Assembly: GCF_947489035.1 (NCBI RefSeq)
Contig: NZ_CANLCI010000035.1
Location: 1 to 40,755, forward strand
DNA from: an uncultured Ferrimonas sp.
Lineage (GTDB): Bacteria > Pseudomonadota > Gammaproteobacteria > Enterobacterales > Shewanellaceae
Length of the DNA: 40,755 bases
Reading direction: 5' to 3'
The notes beneath the pieces were generated by a model, which did not search any database, had not been told where the DNA came from, and saw only the letters and a program-made list of their open reading frames with translations. Positions 1-7,785 of this stretch are shown piece by piece. The stretch's first letter is position 1. Each line of letters opens with the position of its first letter. The translations under genes were made by a program, and so were the position numbers.

Positions 1-93
1 GTCCCTTGCCCGCCGCCGGGCGGTTCCGGCAATGATCTTTATGCCGCAGCGGGTCATGCACAATAAGTTCAACAGCTAATTGGTACACAGCCT
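1..93 (-). repeat. Truncated copy A of the MITE-like element
   Basis: These 93 bases are nearly identical to the reverse complement of the left end of the element at 25444-26062. They end in ACACAGCCT, the complement of that element's terminal AGGCTGTGT, and the sequence after the end (CTTTTATGGG) resembles the flank of the other copy (TTTTATTAGG). The element continues past the window start, so its full length is not visible. No reading frame is apparent. Confidence 0.8.
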
Positions 94-127
94 CTTTTAT
101 GGGCGGCGGTTGGGCAAGGGCGCTGAG

Positions 128-1060
128 TTAGCCGTCGCGGTTATCGGCCTTCGTTTCGGCTTTGGTTTCGACCGCAAACACGTCATTTAACTGCTCTATC
201 AGCCACTGCAGTGCCGGATCCGTTGCGCGGCTTTGGTGCCAATACAGGTGGATCCCAATGTGACCGGCGTTAAATGGCAACGGCCAGATCTGCACGTCGT
301 TGCACTCTTGCACCAGCGCCACGCTGCTGGGCAACGTCACCAACAGATCGGACTGGGCCGCCAGTGCCAACCCGGTTTGGTAGCTTTGGCAGCGCACCGC
401 CACCTTACGGCTGAGGCCACGCTTATCCAGCGCGTACTCTTCAAGCACCCGTCCCGATGGGCGGCTGGATACCTCAATGTGCTTGGCCGCTTGGTATTGC
501 TTTAGGGTCAGATCGCGGCGCTCGTTGTTGCTGGCAACCACTAATTGATCGTCCACCAGCGGCTGGTGAGCGATGCCACTGGGCGGCACCGATTGGATGT
601 CGATGATCAGATCCAACTGCCGATGGGCCAACAGTCGCTCCATCTGTTCGCGACTGAAACGGCGGCTGGTGAGGCGCGAATAGGGCGCGTGTTGCTGCAT
701 CACCGCGCAGATCTGCGGCAGCATCAGCGATTCCAAGGCTTCTGAGATCCCCAACTGAAAGTGCTGTTCGGCGCTGGCCGGTTCAAACTTGCCCCAGCTT
801 TGCAGCAGCTGCCGCAGCTGCGCCAAGGTGGCGAGCAACTGCGGTGCCATGCGCTGGCAGCTGGAGGTGGGCACCATCTGCTGGCCACGGCGTTCAAACA
901 GCGGTTCGCCCATCCGTTCTCGCAACCGCTTTAAGGCGTGGCTGACGGCCGACGGGGTGACGTGCAGCACTTCGGCAGCGCGGCTGATGCTCTGCTCGGT
1001 GTAGATTGCTTCAAACACTTTCAAGAGGTTGAAATCGAGCTGTTCTGGTAACCGATCCAT
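128..1060 (-). CDS. LysR-family transcriptional regulator
   Basis: This 310-residue protein has the LysR layout. An N-terminal winged helix-turn-helix occupies about residues 8-65 (the run SISRAAEVLHVTPSAVSHAL carries the recognition helix), followed by a periplasmic-binding-protein-like effector domain. The C-terminal tail is charged (ETKAETKADNRDG). I chose the ATG at 1060; a GTG at 1072 would add four residues, and neither has a strong Shine-Dalgarno. The gene is divergent from the acyl-CoA dehydrogenase operon starting at 1161, and LysR proteins usually control the divergent neighbour, so it probably regulates that operon and itself. A T-N11-A box lies between them. The inducer cannot be read from the sequence; a CoA pathway intermediate or the free acid are guesses. 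Confidence 0.9.
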   Translation of the reverse strand: MDRLPEQLDFNLLKVFEAIYTEQSISRAAEVLHVTPSAVSHALKRLRERMGEPLFERRGQQMVPTSSCQRMAPQLLATLAQLRQLLQSWGKFEPASAEQHFQLGISEALESLMLPQICAVMQQHAPYSRLTSRRFSREQMERLLAHRQLDLIIDIQSVPPSGIAHQPLVDDQLVVASNNERRDLTLKQYQAAKHIEVSSRPSGRVLEEYALDKRGLSRKVAVRCQSYQTGLALAAQSDLLVTLPSSVALVQECNDVQIWPLPFNAGHIGIHLYWHQSRATDPALQWLIEQLNDVFAVETKAETKADNRDG

Positions 1061-1102
1061 GGTGAATTGCACTCATTTTGTTGTTTGAATTCTTTTCGTT
1101 TC

Positions 1103-1117
1103 ATTCACAAAGGTAAT
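1103..1117. promoter_or_regulatory. Candidate LysR-type box (T-N11-A)
   Basis: ATTCACAAAGGTAAT lies in the divergent gap between the LysR gene and the acyl-CoA dehydrogenase gene. It has the ATT...AAT ends and T-N11-A spacing expected of a LysR operator. It is short and could occur by chance; its place between the regulator and its likely target is the main support. Confidence 0.35.
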
Positions 1118-1160
1118 TGTCTTAGTTTTGTCTGTAAAGTGTTAACAAGGTGATCATGAT

Positions 1161-2381
1161 ATGGACTTCTCCCACAGCGCCAAAAGCCTCGAACTGCAAG
1201 CCAAGATGAAGCAGTTTATTGCCGATCATCTGGATCCGGTTGAGCAGCAGTATTACCAACACAACGACGAAGTGAACGGCCACGACGACTGGACCCAATG
1301 GCAGGTGCCCGCGGGGTTGAATGACTTAAAAGCCAAGGCCAAGGCGGCGGGGCTGTGGAATCTGTTTCTGCCCGACGCAGAACTGGGCGCGGGGTTATCG
1401 GTACTGGAATACGCGCCGCTGGCGGAGCTGACCGGGCGCTCGCTGTTCTACCCCGAGGTGTTTAACTGCAACGCCCCAGACACCGGCAACATGGAAGTGC
1501 TGTATCACTTTGGCAATCAGCAACAGCAGCAACAATGGCTAACGCCGCTGCTGGCGGGCGAGATCCGCTCGGTGTTCTTTATGACCGAGCCTGGGGTGGC
1601 GTCATCCGATGCCACCAACATGGAAGCCAGCATTGTGGAAGATGGTGACGAGCTGATCCTCAACGGCCGCAAATGGTGGAGCTCTGGCGTCGGTCACCCA
1701 GATTGTAAGGTTGGGGTGTTTATGGGGCTGTCGAACCCAGAAAACCCCAAACATCAACAGCACTCGATGGTGTTGGTGGAGCTGGATCGCGACGGCGTGC
1801 AGATTGAACGCATGCTGAAAGCGGCGGGGGATTGCGATGCCCCATACGGCCACGGCGAAGTGTCGTTCACCAATGTGCGGGTGCCGAAAGCCAACCTGAT
1901 CCAAAACTTGGGCGACGGGTTTGCCATCGCCCAAGGACGCTTGGGCCCTGGCCGCATCCACCACTGCATGCGCTGCATTGGCGCCGCCGAGCGCGTGTTG
2001 GAGATGGGCATTAAGCGGGCACAATCCCGCGTTGCCTTTGGCAAACCGCTGATCGAATTAGGCGGCAACCGCGAACGCATTGCTGATGCCCGCTTGGCCA
2101 TCGACCAAGCTCGCCTGCTGACTTATTTCGCGGCGTGGAAGATTGATAACGTAGGCGTTAAGCACGCCATGACCGAGATCAGCGCCATCAAGGTGGCGGC
2201 CCCTAATGTGCTGCAAGATGTGGTGGATATGGTGATGCAGCTGCACGGCGGCGCAGGGATCGGATCGGATTTCGGCTTGATGCGCTTTTACGCCCAAGCC
2301 CGCAGCTTACGCTTGGCCGATGGCCCAGATGAGGTGCACAAAGGCATGATCTCGCGCCTTGAACTGCGTAAATACAAGTAG
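1161..2381 (+). CDS. Acyl-CoA dehydrogenase, ACAD10/ACAD11-like
   Basis: This 406-residue flavoprotein has the full acyl-CoA dehydrogenase fold: an N-terminal helical domain, a middle beta domain (FFMTEPGVASSDATN near residue 140) and a C-terminal helical domain. Several stretches are typical of the ACAD10/11 branch rather than fatty-acid dehydrogenases: NCNAPDTGNME near residue 108, RLGPGRIHHCMR near 260, and RLADGPDEVH at 384-393. In the last, an Asp stands where classical members have the catalytic Glu of YEGT. In that branch (mammalian ACAD10/11, Pseudomonas LvaC) the enzyme acts on 4-phosphoacyl-CoA and expels phosphate to form an enoyl-CoA. AAGGTG lies nine bases before the ATG. It is first in an operon with a kinase and two SDRs, which supports the assignment; the exact chain length is unknown. 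Confidence 0.88.
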   Translation: MDFSHSAKSLELQAKMKQFIADHLDPVEQQYYQHNDEVNGHDDWTQWQVPAGLNDLKAKAKAAGLWNLFLPDAELGAGLSVLEYAPLAELTGRSLFYPEVFNCNAPDTGNMEVLYHFGNQQQQQQWLTPLLAGEIRSVFFMTEPGVASSDATNMEASIVEDGDELILNGRKWWSSGVGHPDCKVGVFMGLSNPENPKHQQHSMVLVELDRDGVQIERMLKAAGDCDAPYGHGEVSFTNVRVPKANLIQNLGDGFAIAQGRLGPGRIHHCMRCIGAAERVLEMGIKRAQSRVAFGKPLIELGGNRERIADARLAIDQARLLTYFAAWKIDNVGVKHAMTEISAIKVAAPNVLQDVVDMVMQLHGGAGIGSDFGLMRFYAQARSLRLADGPDEVHKGMISRLELRKYK

Positions 2382-2496
2382 TGGTTACTTCTGGGCAGCC
2401 GTTGTGGACGGTGCCTGAATTGGCGCACGACGGCGCCGTTATCGCCCCGCTGGCTAAGTACGGCAGAGGCGCGAGCAGACAAAGGAATCAACGAAC

Positions 2497-3312
2497 ATGA
2501 GCAAACGGATTGTGATCACCGGCGCCGCGTCGGGTTTAGGCTTAGCGTTGGCACTGAACTACGCCAAGCAAGGCGGTAAAATTGCGGTCGCGGATCGGCA
2601 AGATGGCAGCGAAGCGGTTAAGCAGATCAACGCCGCGGGCGGCGAAGCCTTCTATTACCAGTGCGATGTGACCAACGATGAATCGATGGCGGGGCTGGCG
2701 GAAGAGGTGAAGCAGCGCTTTGGTGGCGTGGATGTGGTGGTGGCCAATGCCGGGGTTGCCACCGGCGGTTCGATAGAAGACGAATCGATGGCAGATTGGG
2801 ACTGGGTAACGCAGATCAACGTATTAGGGGTGGTCCGCACCTGTAAGGTGTTGCTGCCAATGCTGCAATCCGGTGGCCAGATCCTCTGCACCGCCTCGGC
2901 TGCGGGCTTGGTAGCGATGCCACGCATGGGCAGTTACTGTGCCGGTAAAGCGGCGGTGGTGTCGTTTGCGGAAACCATGGCGATTGAATTGGCGCCTCGC
3001 GGCATTCAAGTGTCGGTGGCGTGTCCGGAGTTCTTTAAAACCAACTTAGATAAGAGCGTTCGCAGCGGCGATGAAGAGATGAAAGCCTTTGTCAGCAAGC
3101 TGTTGAATAAATCCGGCGTCAGTGCCGACGACATCGCCAAGAAAATCTTGGCGGGCATGGCCAAAGGCCAGTTCCAGATCGTCACCCACAAATCCACCCG
3201 TCAGGTGGTGATGCTAAAGCGGCTGCTCAGCAAGCAAAAATACATCAAGATGATGATTAAGAAGATGAGACGCTTTGGCGAGAAACGCCCCAAACAGCAG
3301 GAAGCCGCATGA
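2497..3312 (+). CDS. SDR-family oxidoreductase
   Basis: This 271-residue classical short-chain dehydrogenase has the nucleotide-binding motif TGAASGLG at residues 8-15, NAG near residue 84, catalytic Ser134 and the YxxxK pair Tyr147/Lys151. The C-terminus is unusually basic (KYIKMMIKKMRRFGEKRPK), which may mediate membrane or protein contact. It lies 115 bases after the acyl-CoA dehydrogenase and overlaps the kinase gene by four bases (ATGA), so it is translationally coupled to it. An AAGGA sits upstream of the ATG. In this context it may interconvert a keto and a hydroxy group on the acyl chain, comparable to the dehydrogenase of levulinate catabolism. Substrate and cofactor preference are not visible. 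Confidence 0.88.
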   Translation: MSKRIVITGAASGLGLALALNYAKQGGKIAVADRQDGSEAVKQINAAGGEAFYYQCDVTNDESMAGLAEEVKQRFGGVDVVVANAGVATGGSIEDESMADWDWVTQINVLGVVRTCKVLLPMLQSGGQILCTASAAGLVAMPRMGSYCAGKAAVVSFAETMAIELAPRGIQVSVACPEFFKTNLDKSVRSGDEEMKAFVSKLLNKSGVSADDIAKKILAGMAKGQFQIVTHKSTRQVVMLKRLLSKQKYIKMMIKKMRRFGEKRPKQQEAA

Positions 3313-4385
3313 ATGATCTTAACCCCGGCGGCAGCGTTCGCCCCGGTGAAGCACTGCCGTTAGAGACGCTGCTGCCGTGGTTGGCGCAGCACTGCCCGCA
3401 GCTAACGGGCACGCCGCGGATCACCCAATACAGCGGCGGCGCGTCGAACTGGACCTATTGCTTGGCCTTTGCCGAGCAAGAGGTGATCCTGCGCCGCGCT
3501 CCGGCGGGCAAAAAGGCCAAGGGCGCCCACGACATGGCGCGCGAACACAACATTCAACAGGCGCTGCAGCCGCATTTTCCATTGGTGCCAACCATGTTGG
3601 GCTTAGGCCAAGACACGGCGGTGATGGACAGCGACTTCTACTTGATGGACAAGGTTGAAGGGTTTATCCCCCGTCGCAATCTGCCCAAATCGTTGGCGCT
3701 CAGCAGCGGCCAAACTCGGGCGCTGTGCCAAAGTGCGATTGATACCTTGGTGCAGCTGCATCAGGTGGACATTCACGCCACGGGCTTAGCGGCCATCGGC
3801 AAGGGCGAAGGCTACATCGAACGGCAGATCTTGGGTTGGAATAAACGCTATCGCAACGCCAAAACTTGGAACGTCGGCAGCGGCAAAACGGTGATGCACT
3901 GGCTGCAAGCCAACCTGCCAAAAACCGAACGGCAGGCGTTGATCCACAACGATTTTCGCTTAGATAACTTGGTGCTTGATCCCAATCAGCCCGACAAGGT
4001 GCTGGCGGTATTGGATTGGGAACTGGCCACCATTGGCGATCCGCTGATGGATCTGGGCAACTCCTTAGCCTATTGGGTGCAGGCCGATGACGATCCGGTG
4101 ATCCGCGCCAATCGTCGCCAGCCCACCAATGCGCCGGGAATGATGACCCGCCAACAGGTGATCGATTACTACTGTAAGCAAGCGGGGATCGAGTGCGACG
4201 ACTTTACCTTCTACGAAGTGTACGGCCTGTTCCGCTTAGCGGGCATTGTGCAGCAGCTGTACCACCGCTATCACCACAAGCAAACCCGCAATCCCGCCTT
4301 TAAGAACCTGTGGCTGTTCACCAACTACCTCTTATGGCGTTGTCAGCGTTTGATTAAGGCCAGTGGCCGTAAGGCGGCCGCATGA
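3309..4385 (+). CDS. APH-fold kinase, likely 4-hydroxyacyl-CoA kinase
   Basis: This 358-residue protein belongs to the aminoglycoside phosphotransferase (APH/choline kinase) fold. The Brenner motif HNDFRLDN starts at His213 with catalytic Asp215 and Asn220, and the metal-binding DWE is at 236-238. The N-lobe carries VILRRAPAG near residue 60. This sub-branch is known as the kinase domain of mammalian ACAD10/11 and as LvaA of Pseudomonas putida, where it phosphorylates the 4-hydroxyl of hydroxyacyl-CoA thioesters. It is not expected to be an antibiotic-resistance enzyme. It overlaps the preceding SDR and the following phosphatase-fold gene by four bases each, so the three are probably made together. 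Family and catalytic residues are seen; the substrate is inferred from the adjacent ACAD10/11-type gene. Confidence 0.87.
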   Translation: MNDLNPGGSVRPGEALPLETLLPWLAQHCPQLTGTPRITQYSGGASNWTYCLAFAEQEVILRRAPAGKKAKGAHDMAREHNIQQALQPHFPLVPTMLGLGQDTAVMDSDFYLMDKVEGFIPRRNLPKSLALSSGQTRALCQSAIDTLVQLHQVDIHATGLAAIGKGEGYIERQILGWNKRYRNAKTWNVGSGKTVMHWLQANLPKTERQALIHNDFRLDNLVLDPNQPDKVLAVLDWELATIGDPLMDLGNSLAYWVQADDDPVIRANRRQPTNAPGMMTRQQVIDYYCKQAGIECDDFTFYEVYGLFRLAGIVQQLYHRYHHKQTRNPAFKNLWLFTNYLLWRCQRLIKASGRKAAA

Positions 4386-5071
4386 GCGTAATCGCGTTGA
4401 TCCGCCACGGCCAAGCGTCGTTTGGGGCGGAAAATTACGATTGTTTGTCGCCCATTGGGCGCCAGCAAGCGGAGCTGTTGGGGTTGGATTTGCGCGATCG
4501 CGGCTTAGCGCCCGTGCGCGTATTTGCGGGCACCATGGCGCGGCAGCAAGACACCGCCAAGTTAGCGTTAGCGGCCGCAGGGCTGCCGCTGGAAGTGGAA
4601 ACGGATTCCGGCTGGAACGAGTTTGATCACGAACAGGTGCTGCAAGTGCACTGCCCAGAATTTGCCGATCGCGCCGCCTTTAAGGCGCTGCTGGCACAGC
4701 AAGACAACCCCAAGCGGTTTATGTTGGACACCAGCTACCAAGCGTTCCAGCGCTGGCAGTCGGGGCAGTACGATGGCGATTATACGGAAAGCTGGAGTGC
4801 GTTTTGTGCGCGCGTCAGTGCCGCGCTCAGCCGCGCCCAACACATCGCCAACGACAAACAAAAGCTGTGGGTGGTCAGCTCCGGTGGCGCCATCAGCGCC
4901 GTGGCACAACAGCTGCTGGGGGTGGATAACGACCGCGCGCTGCAGCTTAACTGGCATCTGGTTAACGCCGGTGTCAGTAAGATTTTGGCGAGCAAGGATG
5001 GCTTACGATTGTCCAGTTTGAACGATCACGCCCTGTTCGATAAAGACAACCAATTAGTGACTTATCGGTGA
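4382..5071 (+). CDS. Histidine phosphatase-fold protein lacking the second His
   Basis: This 229-residue protein is of the phosphoglycerate-mutase/histidine-phosphatase superfamily. RHGQ at residues 8-11 supplies the nucleophilic His9, and a conserved Glu appears in SGWNEFDHE. In most members the second catalytic histidine sits in a VSHGG-type motif; here residues 164-169 read VVSSGG, so it is replaced by Ser167. Either chemistry is altered or the protein has a non-classical role. It overlaps the kinase gene by four bases (ATGA). In mammalian ACAD10 an unrelated (HAD) phosphatase domain is fused to the kinase and dehydrogenase, so a phosphatase-like partner here is suggestive. Possible roles are clearing a dead-end phosphorylated metabolite or binding the phospho-intermediate. 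Confidence 0.82.
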   Translation: MSVIALIRHGQASFGAENYDCLSPIGRQQAELLGLDLRDRGLAPVRVFAGTMARQQDTAKLALAAAGLPLEVETDSGWNEFDHEQVLQVHCPEFADRAAFKALLAQQDNPKRFMLDTSYQAFQRWQSGQYDGDYTESWSAFCARVSAALSRAQHIANDKQKLWVVSSGGAISAVAQQLLGVDNDRALQLNWHLVNAGVSKILASKDGLRLSSLNDHALFDKDNQLVTYR

Positions 5072-5076
5072 CTCTC

Positions 5077-5829
5077 ATGGAAAGAAAGAACATCTTAATT
5101 ACCGGCGCGTCGTCGGGGCTGGGCATGGAGATGGCCAAGCAGTTTGCCGCCAAAGGACGCAACTTGGCATTGTGTGCGCGGCGGGTTGAACGCTTAGAAG
5201 CGCTGAAAGCCCAGTTGGAACAACAGCATCCGCAGATCACGGTGTTGATCAAATCACTGGATGTGAACGATCACGATCAAGTGTTTGCGGTGTTTAACCA
5301 ATTTAACGACGAACTGGATGGCGGCATCGATCGGGTGATCGTGAATGCCGGCATGGGCAAGGGGGCGTCGCTGGGCACCGGTTACTTCAAGGCCAACAAG
5401 CAAACGGCGATCACCAACTTTGTCTCGGCGATCGCTCAGTGCGAAGCGGCGCTGGAGATCTTTCGAGCCAAGAACGATGGCCACCTGGTGAACATCTCGT
5501 CGATGAGTTCGGTGCGCGGTTTTCGCCGTGCGTTAACGGTGTACGCCGCCAGTAAAGCGGCGTTGGCGAACCTAACCGAAGGGATCCGCGTTGATCTGCT
5601 GGGCACCAACATCAAGGCCAGCTGCATCCATCCGGGCTTTATCCGCAGCGAGATCAACGAGAAGGTTGAGAAGGTGCCGTTTATGGTGGATACCGATGTG
5701 GGGGTGGCCACCATGATCCGCGCCATCGAAGCAGAGAAAGCCAGCGCCTTTGTGCCGTCGTGGCCGTGGGCGTATCTGCGTCACCTGATGAAGATTGCGC
5801 CGATTAAGTACCTCAAAGCGATGAGCTAA
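5077..5829 (+). CDS. SDR-family NAD(P)-dependent oxidoreductase
   Basis: This is a 250-residue classical short-chain dehydrogenase with TGASSGLG near the N-terminus, NAG near residue 90, the serine-rich NISSMSS and YAASK as the catalytic Tyr-x3-Lys. After the Tyr motif, CIHPGFIRSE is the usual PG motif. I chose the ATG at 5077, with GGTGA five bases before it; a GTG at 5068 overlapping the previous stop would add three residues. It is the last gene of the operon, and a strong hairpin follows at 5855-5886. It is only distantly similar to the first SDR, so the two probably work on different substrates or stereocentres. Confidence 0.87.
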   Translation: MERKNILITGASSGLGMEMAKQFAAKGRNLALCARRVERLEALKAQLEQQHPQITVLIKSLDVNDHDQVFAVFNQFNDELDGGIDRVIVNAGMGKGASLGTGYFKANKQTAITNFVSAIAQCEAALEIFRAKNDGHLVNISSMSSVRGFRRALTVYAASKAALANLTEGIRVDLLGTNIKASCIHPGFIRSEINEKVEKVPFMVDTDVGVATMIRAIEAEKASAFVPSWPWAYLRHLMKIAPIKYLKAMS

Positions 5830-5854
5830 AGCCACATGCTCAGCCTTTCACCTA

Positions 5855-5886
5855 AGCAGCCCGACATCATTTGGTGTCGGGCTGCT
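5855..5886 (+). terminator. Hairpin terminator after the ACAD operon
   Basis: AGCAGCCCGACA pairs perfectly with TGTCGGGCTGCT around an eight-base loop. It is followed by GCGTTTGC, a weak T run. It lies 25 bases past the last SDR stop. Confidence 0.75.
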
Positions 5887-5986
5887 GCGTTTGCTGGGGA
5901 TGAACGTGACTCGGGCTGTGTGGCTGAGTCCGTTTGAAGGGCTGCTGTCTGTGCCTTGCCTCCTGATCACGGTGCTTACCGCGCGC

Positions 5987-7216
5987 TTACTTGGCCTTAG
6001 GCTGATGGCGGCGGTAACGCTTGGTCAACTGGCTTTGACGCCACTGCGCTAACAGCAACGACCACAACGCCGAGGGCTGCTTCAGCGCCCCTTTATGTTG
6101 GCTGTGGCGACTGAGTTGGCGCTTGATGATGGCCATGTTGCCTAAGCCGCGCAGGGTGTTGTCTTTCCAGCGGGCTTGCGGCACGGCGATCTCCAGTTGC
6201 TGCTGTTGCTGCCATAAGTTGGGCAGTTGCGGCTGCTGCGCCAGCGCGCTGGCCATGCCCACCAGCGCCATGCCGTTGTCCAGCACTTGCTGCGCGACGG
6301 CCGCTCGGCGAATGCCGCCCGTTACCATCAATGGCACCTGCGCCAGCGGCAGCAGGGTTTGGGCAAATTCTAAGAAATAGGCTTCCCGCGCCAACGTGCG
6401 TTCATCGCCACTTTGGCCCTGCATCGCTGGGGCTTCGTAACTGCCGCCAGAGAGCTCAATCAGATCCAGCCCCAAAGGGTTGAGCCATTGCAGCAGCTGC
6501 TTGGCGTCGTCGACATCAAAGCCGCCGCGCTGGAAATCCGCCGAATTGAGCTTAACCGACAGCGCAAACGGCGCTGGCACGGCTGCACGCACCGCCTTAA
6601 CCACGTGCAATAACAGCCGGGCTCGGTTGGCTAAGCTGCCGCCCCATTGGTCGTCGCGCTGGTTCACCCGTGGTGACAGAAATTGCGACAGCAGATAGCC
6701 ATGGGCGGCGTGGATCTGCACGCCATCAAATCCGGCGGCACGGGCCTGTTTGGCGCTGTTCACAAAGCGCTCGATCACTTGCTCAATCTCGGCATGGGTC
6801 AACGCTCGGGGCTGTCCAAAGCGTTTTGAATGTTTGCCCAGATCCAGCGGCACCGCCGATGGCGCCACGACGTCGGTGCCCATGTTGGCGTAAACCTGTC
6901 GGCCGGGGTGGTTTAACTGCATCCATACTTTGCTGCCGTTGGCCTTGGCGTGGGTTGCCCATTGCTGGAAGGGCGCCAGCGTTGACGCGGCGGTTAACAC
7001 CACCCCGCCGGGGCCAGTCATGGCAGAAGGGTCTATCATCACATTACCAGTGATGATCAGGCCGCTGCCGCCGTGGCCCCAGCGTTGGTAGAGGTTATAC
7101 AACGGCTGATCCGGCAAGTTGTGGCCATTGGCGAGGTTCTCTTCCATGGCGGCTTTGGCGATGCGGTTAGTGAGGGTTTGCCCGCCCGGCAGGGTGAACG
7201 AAGTAAATAGCGACAT
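5987..7216 (-). CDS. NADH:flavin oxidoreductase, Old Yellow Enzyme family
   Basis: This 409-residue FMN-dependent TIM-barrel enzyme reduces activated C=C bonds, in the OYE / 2,4-dienoyl-CoA reductase-like branch. The sequence shows MQLNHPGRQV, the active-site HAAHGYLLSQFLSP (His-x-x-His), NQRDDQWGGSLANRARL and late-barrel phosphate-binding stretches (VTGGIRR). There is no C-terminal Fe-S/FAD extension, so it is a single-domain OYE. The long frame starts at 7297, but the conserved N-terminus (MSLFTSFTLPGG) starts at 7216. The upstream part is not OYE-like and overlaps the promoter shared with the divergent MerR gene. The C-terminus is rich in Gln and Arg. It may detoxify electrophiles such as quinones or enones under MerR control. 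Confidence 0.88.
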   Translation of the reverse strand: MSLFTSFTLPGGQTLTNRIAKAAMEENLANGHNLPDQPLYNLYQRWGHGGSGLIITGNVMIDPSAMTGPGGVVLTAASTLAPFQQWATHAKANGSKVWMQLNHPGRQVYANMGTDVVAPSAVPLDLGKHSKRFGQPRALTHAEIEQVIERFVNSAKQARAAGFDGVQIHAAHGYLLSQFLSPRVNQRDDQWGGSLANRARLLLHVVKAVRAAVPAPFALSVKLNSADFQRGGFDVDDAKQLLQWLNPLGLDLIELSGGSYEAPAMQGQSGDERTLAREAYFLEFAQTLLPLAQVPLMVTGGIRRAAVAQQVLDNGMALVGMASALAQQPQLPNLWQQQQQLEIAVPQARWKDNTLRGLGNMAIIKRQLSRHSQHKGALKQPSALWSLLLAQWRQSQLTKRYRRHQPKAK

Positions 7217-7266
7217 AATCAAATTCCGATTTCGATGGTGATGCCAGTGGTAAGTCGTTGGCGGCC

Positions 7267-7297
7267 ACGATAACGTTAAAGTGGGCTTGAAGGTCAA
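7267..7297 (-). promoter_or_regulatory. Candidate MerR-type promoter for the OYE gene
   Basis: Read on the minus strand, TTGACC (7297-7292) and TATCGT (7272-7267) are separated by exactly 19 bases, the overlong spacing typical of promoters activated by MerR-family regulators. Next to the -35 lies the dyad CTTGAccTTCAAG. The MerR gene is divergent from it. The -10 match is modest. Confidence 0.45.
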
Positions 7298-7318
7298 GTT
7301 TTACCACGGAGGGTAACA

Positions 7319-7717
7319 ATGCAGATCGGTGAATTAGCACAGCGCAGTGGGATCACCCCATCCACCTTGCGCTATTACGAATCGAAGGGGTTATTTGAGG
7401 CGGTAACGCGCGACAGCAACGGCTATCGCCGCTACGACGGCGCGGCGCTGCTGCGGTTGCAGCTGATCCGCTTTGCCCAAGGGGTTGGCTTCAGCTTGGA
7501 TGAGATCCCAGCGCTGCTGGATAACGAACCTGGGGTGGATCACCAGCGCTTACTGAGCGCACTGGCAGAAAAACAGGAGCAGCTGGATAACCTGCTCGAC
7601 ACCCTTGATGGCCAAAAACGTAAATTGGCGTCGCTGCAACAGATGTTAGAATCGGCGTGGTTGCAGGGTGACTGTTTATCGGAACAAGATTTGCGCCGAT
7701 TGTTGCACCAAACGTAG
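7319..7717 (+). CDS. MerR-family transcriptional regulator
   Basis: This 132-residue protein starts with the MerR helix-turn-helix (IGELAQRSGITPSTLRYYE, then NGYRRYD), followed by the wing helices and a C-terminal dimerisation coiled coil (about residues 78-112, LSALAEKQEQLDNLLDTLDG). It has a single Cys, near residue 120, and so lacks the paired cysteines used to bind metals or an Fe-S cluster in CueR, MerR or SoxR. An organic or electrophile signal is more likely. A strong GGAGG is six bases before the ATG. It is divergent from the OYE gene, its likely target. Confidence 0.92.
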   Translation: MQIGELAQRSGITPSTLRYYESKGLFEAVTRDSNGYRRYDGAALLRLQLIRFAQGVGFSLDEIPALLDNEPGVDHQRLLSALAEKQEQLDNLLDTLDGQKRKLASLQQMLESAWLQGDCLSEQDLRRLLHQT

Positions 7718-7734
7718 CAGTCAGGTAGTGATAG

Positions 7735-7762
7735 AAAACGGCCAGCGCTTGGCCGTTTTTTT
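7735..7762 (+). terminator. Rho-independent terminator after the MerR gene
   Basis: AAAACGGCCA and TGGCCGTTTT pair around a five-base loop and run into a tract of seven T. It separates the MerR gene from the patatin gene 24 bases on. Confidence 0.9.
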
Positions 7763-7785
7763 GTGGGGAATCAAGTGGGACCGCT

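Noticed and set aside
3309..4385. Aminoglycoside-resistance gene, from the APH fold
   Set aside because: Neighbouring ACAD10/11-type gene and the HNDFRLDN/DWE sub-branch point to an acyl-CoA pathway kinase; there is no resistance context.
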